NCBI RefSeq assembly: GCF_019112545.1
Contig: NW_025064883.1
Location: 1,128,100 to 1,192,099, forward strand
Direction: 5' to 3'
Origin: Guyanagaster necrorhizus
Lineage: Eukaryota; Basidiomycota; Agaricomycetes; Agaricales; Physalacriaceae
Length of the DNA stretch: 64,000 nucleotides
In this document: in pieces, positions 57,130 through 64,000 of the stretch
Position numbering within the stretch: the stretch's first letter is position 1
Layout of the letters: each line of letters begins with the position of its first letter
Position numbers and translations under genes: made by a program
The notes under the pieces: generated by a model
The model's database searches: none
What the model saw: only the letters and a program-made list of their open reading frames with translations
What the model was told of the DNA's origin: nothing

Positions 57130-59652
57130 TCATGACCACGGTCGACTACTACTCGAGCTCCCCGTTACCCTCGAGATATAAGATGATGGCGGGTGTCCTG
57201 ACGTGGACGGTAGCCTGTCTCGATCCAAGTACCCGTTTCCAAAGATCGATGAGGAGTGATGACCTGTACTCGAGTAAAATGGTCCAAAGTGCCCACCGCC
57301 GCCATTGCTTGCGACGTGGACAGGAGATGGATGATACTGATGAGGGGATTGGTGAGCAGTCCTAATATAGTCTCGATCAATCGCTGTGAGGGGTACAGGC
57401 GCGGACCGGTCATTTTCCGTTCGCCCTTTCTTCCATATAGGCTCCGTCGGCGACACCGATGTCAGTTCGGCGTCTGCTGCCTTTCGTTTCCCAGCTGTTT
57501 TGCTTTGAATAATCTCGTCGTCAGAGTCATCCAATGTCAAATCGATAACTGAAGCAGCTTGCGACTGAGCTGCCGAAGGTGGTGGCGCTGTGGTCGATTG
57601 GCTGTCCGGCAATGAGGGGCTTGAAGAGTTTCCAAACGAAACAGAGAGCTCGCGCTTAACCCTGCCTTCATCTTCATCGTCCGAATCCAGGATTACAATC
57701 TCGGAAGGATGGCGCCGAGGCTTGTCTTCTGGACCCGCAGGGGGTTTGCCGTTCGATAGAGATAAACTTTTGACGGCAGAAAGAGGTCTACGAGGTGGCA
57801 ATAAAATAGTAGGCTTGTCGGGAGGGTGTTTCGCTTTCCATGGGGCAGAACCATATTTCGAGTCAGCCGTATGCCATTCACCGTCAGCCTCAACAAAAAC
57901 GTCGTCTACACTGTCTGGGCATTGATGCAGAATGCTATCAAAGTAGCTGCAAATAATATGGTCAACCGCAGGAGCATTCCGAAGAAAACGCTATGTATGT
58001 ACCCATCGATAATGAGGTCTTTGTGATCAAGAACTTTCTCGCAAACAGGGCACAGCCACGTCGTCGTCTGCTCCATCATGGAAAACCAAGAAGTAGCATC
58101 GAAACACTGGGGGTGCACGCATTTAGAAGACCGACAAGGTGTTTGAACTCTCATAAAGCTCAACTACGACAAAAAAATAAGAGGTGCGTTATAAAGAGGG
58201 ACTGCATTACTTACCGGACACTTCAAGGACATTTTCTGAGGACCGACGATAATATCATCGTCGTCTGACATCGATGCCTTCACTGCGCACAGGATTAAAA
58301 AAAGCTTATGAAACTCGATGAAAGTTACAAACTCTTTGCTTGGATATCTTTTGCATCCGTGTAGCCCGTTTGTGCAAGCTTATCCACCAGCGATTCCACC
58401 GGCGTAGTCCGCACAAGCATAACGACAAGATAGAATTTCTGTTCGACCAGAATCAGCTCAGCCGGGCAGATTGCGTATAGCTTACTTTAGACTGGACGGG
58501 TTGCTGGCTGTTCACATATACCATCTCGACTTTGTTCGAACTAGGACCCATCCTGACGTATTTTCCCAAGTCAGGTGGTGGGGCTGTTCCCGGTTTCTTC
58601 TTCAAACCTTTGAGACTGGCCGTCACTTGTACGTTATTGACACGAACTTCGCATGTCGGCGGAAATTCTATAAGACAAGGAGCAGTGTTGGTACGGAATG
58701 TGGGATTAGGAGAATAAAATATCGATGAGGTGCAATATAGACGTAGTTCATATTTCGGGCTGCGCATATTGTTAACGAGCGCAGAGAAGGGATAAACTGA
58801 TATCACCTGTGGGACTTGAGCTTAGCGATCTGATCGTTAGTCAAGGCGAACATGACATTCTGCTGCCGACGATCCGTGGAGCTGTTTGATTCTATCGAGC
58901 CAATGAGACTGACCAGACAATGGAAGGATAGGGAGATTACCTGGGCATTCCACCACGGACGATACAGGTTGGTCAATTTCGAAAAATGGGGAATCCTTGA
59001 AACGCAATACTGGAAGCGAAGTGGTAAGGAAGAATGCGACATTGGACATGAGAAAGAGCCGACCTGGTTTAGACGTGAGAGGCTTAGGAGGGCCAGATGT
59101 CGAAGGGAGTGAGCCCGAGGGTTTTCGAGGAGGTGGATACGGGTCATAATGACCATTTAGGAGGGTATTGTGAGCAGGGTAAGGGGGGGGCTTCATGGCA
59201 TGTACGGGGTTGGCGGTGGGAGGGGACGCGTTCGAAGTTGATGGCCGGGCTGGCGAATAGCTGAAAGTGAATCAGCGACAGAGTAACGCCACAGAGGCGT
59301 GCCAACCGCGCCAAAAACACGGTGCAAACGCGAAAAACAACTTACACGCCGAAAGTCCGCACTTGATATAAAATGGCCCGGGCCTTGGCCCACTTGTCCA
59401 GGTAGTTCTGTGCCTTCCAGTTATCCAGCGTAGACACGATGCGATCGATAATTTCTTGCTTTTTACCAGTCCTCGGTAAGTAGACACCACACTCGTCATT
59501 CAGTCCAGCGAGAATTTGCTTCAGTTTGTCGACTGTGTTCAACTTGACATTGTGCCGGATAATCTGCGACATTGGCGTCAAGTCGTGTAGTCATGAACGG
59601 AGAAAGCAGAGAGACGCACTTCAAACTCTGACCATGGGTCGGCGCTGGCCAT
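57130..59652 (-). CDS. PIAS/Siz-type E3 SUMO ligase
   Basis: Exon 1 is MASADPWSEFE at 59652, joined to IIRHNVKLNTVDKLKQILAG. A SAP-type DNA-binding region follows (LPRTGKKQEIIDRIVSTLDNW). Pro-rich linker, PINIT-like segment (FKDSPFFEIDQPV ... CEVRVNNVQVTASLKGLKKK), then the SP-RING: KMSLKCP, TPCRSSKCVHPQCFDATSWF and TTWLCPVCEKVLDHKDLIIDGYF. The C-terminal half has two likely SUMO-interacting motifs, EIVILDSDDEDEG and SVIDLTLDDSDDEI, in an acidic Ser-rich context. It should add SUMO to chromatin and other nuclear targets. At least six introns. Its start is 127 bases from that of the EED-like gene. Confidence 0.9.
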
Positions 59653-59779
59653 TCAAAATGGAATTGAGAATGTCAGGGAGCAAGAGGTGGCAAGGGACTG
59701 ACTCGCCGACCACTGGGACTTTGAGCGTCAGAGGACCGATGAAAGGTAAACACGACCAAAGTCTGGCCTCCCTCTAATA
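59653..59779. promoter_or_regulatory. 127-base bidirectional promoter between SUMO ligase and EED-like gene
   Basis: The two ATGs (59652 minus, 59780 plus) face apart with only 127 bases between, too short for independent promoters. Both products act on chromatin. No named motif stands out. Confidence 0.55.
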
Positions 59780-61738
59780 ATGCCCTGGTACAACGACCTC
59801 GGCGCTGAACCGCCCTTTGAGTTTATCAAGCAAGTATTCGTAGGTCAATACCTATCCTCTTGTCCATACCTAATATCCAGATTTTCCAGTCTCGACAGCC
59901 GAGCAAAATACTACACACTTGTGTATTTTTCCCTTGGACCGCCGGCTCTCTAAGCACCCTCTGGAATGGTTTCTTTCAGGAGTCTTCTGATGAATGGAAT
60001 GCAATGATTTCCGAATTTCGGGACGCGGTCCTACTTGTTGGCGATAAGGGAGCATACATTTTGCACCTACAAAGTTCAAAACCCATTATTTCAATCTCAT
60101 TGCCTGTTACACGCTCCTGTGATTGACTATAGTGCCTTTGGATCCTTACAACCACTTACTCCAGTATGTTAACAGTCAGGGCTCTTGCGACTGACGTTGT
60201 AAATGTTGCCTGGGCTCTCAGTTCAGACAAGTGGCTTGATCCGCTCGTAATACTCTCATATCTTGGCCTGGTCTTTATCTACGACGTCAAGAAGCACCAA
60301 ATAGTCAGTCAGCTTCGGGGACACGGTGCTGTATGTCTTCCTTCTGCACCATTACGTCCTCATCATCATTTGTTGTGCAGCCAATAACATCCGTGGCCGT
60401 CCACCCAAAGTTGCCTCACCTTTTCTGTACCACCTCAAGAGACTTCTCAACACGAGTGTACGATCTCACGCTGAAACCCAAACAGCGGCCGTCCAATCCT
60501 CATTGGCCTCCGAATAAGCAACCTAGTCTGGCTGGACCCGCCCATGGTCTAGACATGAGCCAAGCAGAAGGACCCGCAGATGGTATAGGGCGATGTGTTC
60601 TGGTTCTCATGGGTGGCAGATCTGGAGGACATCAAGGTGAAGTGCTAGGAGCTGTTCGTAGCACGCTTGCTTCGCGTCTCCTTCTCTGACACATAGTATC
60701 TGTAGGATTTTCATCCAAGGCAACCACTTTTAGCGACATGTGGAGCGAGTCCTCGAAGCCTTGTTGTAAAAAGATGATCTAATTGTCAACAGATGGATCG
60801 ATTCATCAAAATTTGGCACCTCCCACCCCAGCTAGTCCGACATAAGACATCCAAGAATAGCGTCCCTCTGCTCCGACAGGACAAGCCTCTTTTCAGTAGT
60901 AGCAGACTGCATAAATCACGGGTCATATCTGTCTCATGGTAATTACACCTTTGGGGCATATCTAGGTTTCTTGTCTGACGATTACTAGGCTAGAGGATGA
61001 TATGCTAATATCTCATTGTGCGCCTGCCATGATGCGTGTGTACCCCGCTGCCATAGGCAACAAGACCACGTACAACGAACCGGGGACCATTGTCTTGTGG
61101 CGCTGGCTAAGTCTTAATAGATTTTTCCCTGCAACCAAGCCTCCAGATCAAGAAGTTCTGCGTGGATGCGCGTCGGTAAGTTCACTGATCTTTATACCAT
61201 CATCGCTAATAAAGACGTTGTCAGGACTATCAACAAAGTGGTAAGAATATTTCCTTCATATCATCATCGACTGCATTGAAATATATATTCAGCTTCATTC
61301 AAAATTTTATCTGTCTACTCCATCACGGAGTGTCTAGAACTTTACAACCCACCACGGCTTTCTATTTTCAGGAGTGAAAAACATAGTCCATTCGTATTGT
61401 TCACACGCCCAAAATCGAACACCATCACCATGTATAATGTTTCCCATTTCGACCCCCGCAATGTGCCGCCATATACCTGGGATGAGGATGAGGTAGCTGA
61501 ACTTACGGAGAGGATGCAGTTGACGGATGAAGATGTGATTGCACGCCGTGTTAAGGAGCAACCACCAGGTCCAGAAGGGTGGGAAGTAATGCTCCAGGAA
61601 TGTAATCGTACAGTTCCTGGAGTTGTCAATGATATGAAGGAGACCCTTGTGTCCTGTTCGATGGGGTTTGGAGGTCGGGTTATTGTAGGAACGGGATCAC
61701 TGGGTAGTATATGGATATGGCGCAGGAATCATTTTTAG
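59780..61738 (+). CDS. WD40 protein resembling EED/ESC of Polycomb repressive complex 2
   Basis: Starts MPWYNDLGAEPPFEFIK at 59780. WD40-type blocks are DNVVNVAWALSSDKWLDPLVI, YDVKKHQIVSQLRGHG, SVAVHPKLPHLFCTTSRDFS and TRVYDLTLKPKQRPSNPHWP. GIGRCVLVLMGGRSGGHQGEVLGA, MDRFIKIWHLPPQLVRH and KSRVISVSWLEDDMLISHCA continue the propeller. The end has FGGRVIVGTGSLGSIWIWRR. The HPK...CTTSRDFSTRVYDL and GRSGGHQ...VLGA wording and the late HKSRV.SV.WL block resemble ESC/EED proteins, the H3K27me3-binding subunit of PRC2. At least eight introns. Other WD40 families remain possible, and no Ezh2 or Suz12 gene is in the window. Confidence 0.68.
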
Positions 61739-61951
61739 TTGACCTTTGCAACATTGGACATGCACGCTGATATATGACACTTCAAGATTTGAAAGGTAAA
61801 AGTATGATTGTAAATACGCTATCTACATTCACGTATTGAAAAAAGTCCTGTACCGCCAGCGCACCTCCTTTGACTTGCAACACAAATGCACATGCACCAC
61901 TTCTTTGTCCATCAGATATTAGAGATATATGTAGGGAAAGGGACGTACCAC

Positions 61952-62600
61952 TTAATAAAGCACGATCTTTCCACGGACAGACTTGACTGCTAGATGCAGG
62001 GGAATATCTCGTCTGTCGTACGGGACGATGTTCCCATCAGGACTCTTGGAAGGGTCTTGGACGGGCACATCTCGCTTGTCATATGGCACGATGTTTCCGT
62101 CGGGGCTTTTCGCAGCCAGCTGAACGAGAACATCACGTTTATCGTAAGGAACGATATTCCCGTCGGGACTTTTGGCAGCGTCTTGAACTGGGACATCAGC
62201 GCGTTTGTCATACGGAACGATATTCCCATCAGGACTTTTGGCAGCGTCTTGAACTGGAACATCGGCACGTTTGTCATACGGAACGATATTCCCGTCAGGA
62301 CTTTTGGCAGCGTCTTGAACTGGGACATCGGCGCGTTTGTCGTACAGAGTTATGACACCATCAATGCTTCTGGCTGGGATCTCGGGGGATATTTGCCTCT
62401 TGGATACGTCAGCAGGGTATGCGGTGATGAGATCCAGAGGAGCTGGGGAGCGAGCAACGGCCTGGCGCTAAACAGCGAATCAACAAAATATATCCTGACA
62501 TAGAGGCGAAATGGCTTACTTGTAGAAACAGAGGATGAGCAAGAACTTGAGATGCCAACAGGGTGGCGAATGATGCAAAGAGAGTCGCACGGGCGAGCAT
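61952..62600 (-). CDS. Secreted tandem-repeat precursor with Kex2-type (Lys-Arg) processing sites
   Basis: Two exons, complement of 61952-62467 and 62520-62600, give 198 residues. Residues 1-21 are a clear signal peptide (MLARATLFASFATLLASQVLA). After SKR (50-51) a 21-residue unit ends ITLYDKR. Residues 73-138 hold three identical 22-residue units (ADVPVQDAAK then SPDGNIVPYDKR). Two diverged 21-residue units (DVLVQLAAK... and DVPVQDPSK..., ending YDKR and YDRR) follow, then a final DIPLHLAVKSVRGKIVLY. Every unit keeps a Tyr near its end, and SPDGNIVPYD is the shared core. Dibasic cleavage by a Kex2 protease in the Golgi would free six or seven short acidic peptides. This fits the class of Kex2-processed repeat proteins; no UstYa-type oxidase or methyltransferase is nearby. 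Role unknown: signal, effector or RiPP precursor. Confidence 0.85.
62135..62332 (-). repeat. Three 66-base tandem repeats inside the precursor gene
   Basis: Three copies of a 66-base unit encode the same 22 residues with only a few silent differences. More diverged copies lie on both sides (total repeat span about 61955-62395). Near identity in the middle with decay outward is expected from unequal crossing-over. Confidence 0.9.
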
Positions 62601-62894
62601 GATGAACGAACAAGTGGGGTCGAAGATGGAAAGAAGGTGAATCCTCAGGCGTCCAGGCCCGGTGAAGAAAATAAAACGACTGGAGAATAAACTGAAATGA
62701 GCGTTGGAAATGTCGATGAAATATCGCTTACAAGGCTGAAGTGAAAGGGAAAGGAAGAATAGGGTGGGAACAAGTAGCTCTACTAGATTTTATACTAAGT
62801 AGCCCCTGACAACGCGATCATCACCCGTGTGGTCATCTGTCATTTGTCCTCAATTTTCGCGGCCAACTCGGGAGTGCCTTATCTGACTCTTTTC
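62601..62894. promoter_or_regulatory. Divergent upstream region of the repeat precursor and Esf1
   Basis: 294 bases between the two start codons. No clear named site. Regulation of the precursor may be shared with or independent of the ribosome-biogenesis gene. Confidence 0.4.
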
Positions 62895-64000
62895 ATGTCT
62901 TCCGACCCCCGTTTCTCTCGACTACGGTCAGATCCACGATTTAGACGTCCTCGAAAAAATATTTCAAAGATTGTTATCGACGATCGCTTCAAATCCGTCT
63001 TTGCCCAAGAAAAAAAGCCCAAGAATAAATCCGCTGGTAAGGCAATTTATCTTTAACTTGGTCGAGATGTAACATTTATCATTCAATAGCCCGCGTTGAC
63101 AAGTACGGTCGCCGTCTCTCTGATAGTTATGAACAAGACAACCTGCGGCGGTTCTATCGACTGGAGAACGGAGATGAAGGCGGCGTCGAGGAACCAAAAC
63201 CGATAGATTATGCTCGAGGACAAGTGCTCTTGGAATCATCGGACGAGGAAGAATCGGAGAAAGAGGACGCTGAAAGTGACGCCGAAGATGGTTTTGTGAT
63301 ACTTGGCCGGAACGAAAATGAAGATGAAGAGGAACCGGAGATCGACTTGGATGAGTCGGAGTACGCCGACTTGTCCGCTCAAGCAGCAGCATACGCCAGA
63401 GATCACCCTGAAACTGAAGCTCAGGAAGGTGCAAGAACTCGTCGACTCGCAGCTGTGAACCTGGATTGGGACCACATTCGCGCCAGTCATCTATTTAAAG
63501 TCTGTTCTTCACTTGTTTCCCTCACCGCTCCTGCACTTGCTTCATCGTCCCGTGGTACTGAAAAATCAAAAAAACACGTCAACGCTACCAGCGAGATAGT
63601 TCGTGGTCAGGTGTTGAATGTTCGCGTCTATCCAAGCGAATTTGGGAAAGAACGTATGGCTCGCGAGGAGAGGGAGGGGCCGCCTGCTGAAGTCTTCAAG
63701 AAAAAGGAGAACGAGAGTGAGGAAGTCAACCACCGTAATATTTACGAGGTTGGCGATGAAAATGAATTGAACGAGGATGCTCTACGCAAATACCAGCTGG
63801 AACGTTTACGGTCAGACGTGTTGTTCCTGGACCGTTTCTATCCATGCTTATTTATGCCTGTCGCAGATATTACTACGCCGTCATTACCTGCGATTCTGTT
63901 GATGCAGCATCGCACATCTATGATGAGTTGGAGGGCACAGAGTTGGAGCGATCTGCAAATGTCTTTGACCTAAGCTTCGTACCAGAAGACATGGTTTTTG
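62895..64000 (+). CDS. ESF1: Pre-rRNA-processing protein Esf1, 5' part (cut by the right edge)
   Basis: Starts MSSDPRFSRLRSDPRFRRPR at 62895. KISKIVIDDRFKSVFAQEKK and a 50-base intron follow, then ARVDKYGRRLSDSYEQDNLR and RFYRLENGDEGG. The long acidic middle has LLESSDEEESEKEDAESDAED. RLAAVNLDWDHIRASHLFKV is highly typical of Esf1, and SEIVRGQVLNVRVYPSEFGK and ERMAREEREGPP continue the NUC153/Esf1 core. An intron near 63820-63870 then gives YYYAVITCDSVDAASHIYDE up to LSFVPEDMVF at the edge. Esf1 works in the nucleolus on 18S rRNA production. The gene continues beyond the window. Confidence 0.9.

Noticed and set aside
61990..62503. Plus-strand and alternate minus-strand repeat frames over the precursor gene
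   Set aside because: These are shadows of the 66-base repeats. Only the frame with signal peptide, intron in phase and KR sites makes a sensible protein.
61952..62600. Lipopeptide mating pheromone precursor
   Set aside because: There is no CaaX C terminus, and a signal peptide plus KR-separated repeats points to the secretory route instead.

Overview
The window reads as nuclear DNA of a mushroom-forming basidiomycete (Agaricomycete-like). Genes are dense, on both strands, and cut by many short introns of about 45 to 85 nt. The gene set is fungal: Kex2-type precursor, Ser/Thr-rich one-span surface proteins, glutathione-degrading Dug3, allantoate-permease-type transporter, Sec17, Nus1, Pex16 and Irc3. 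I cannot name the species. Exon joins come from splice signals, phase and remembered family similarity. Where I give exact joins, the exon lengths sum to whole codons.

Layout. 1-6.2 kb: a gene cut by the left edge, a LENG1/Cir_N-type nuclear protein, a GT31 glycosyltransferase and an unassigned one-span membrane protein. 6.9-13 kb: two related mucin-like membrane proteins facing each other, with an isochorismatase-family hydrolase between them. 13.7-20 kb: Rab4-like GTPase, D-serine dehydratase-like enzyme, RidA and a divergent MFS transporter; the last three look like a small D-amino-acid uptake, breakdown and enamine-detoxification group. 20.5-25.5 kb: an RBM39-type splicing factor, a 480-base foldback element, a rhamnose-dehydrogenase-like SDR and a cupin. 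25.7-34.3 kb: Pex16, two unassigned proteins, a CorA-like transporter without the GMN motif, and Rrp36. 34.6-41.1 kb: a very large uncharacterised multipass protein and an unassigned intron-rich gene.

41.1-57 kb is mostly housekeeping: Nus1 (dolichol), phosphoacetylglucosamine mutase (UDP-GlcNAc), Sec17, Dug3, Ice2, MoaE, a fused PsuG-PsuK pseudouridine enzyme, Irc3 helicase and the ADP/ATP carrier. 57-64 kb: a PIAS/Siz SUMO E3 ligase head to head with an EED-like WD40 protein, then the most striking gene, a secreted tandem-repeat precursor cut into units by Lys-Arg sites (61952-62600), and the start of Esf1.

Best candidates for undescribed biology are the Kex2-type repeat precursor, the DSD/RidA/MFS group, the foldback element, the paired mucin-like proteins and recurrent GC-AG introns, which can mislead gene models here. 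I recognised no rRNA, tRNA or CRISPR array.
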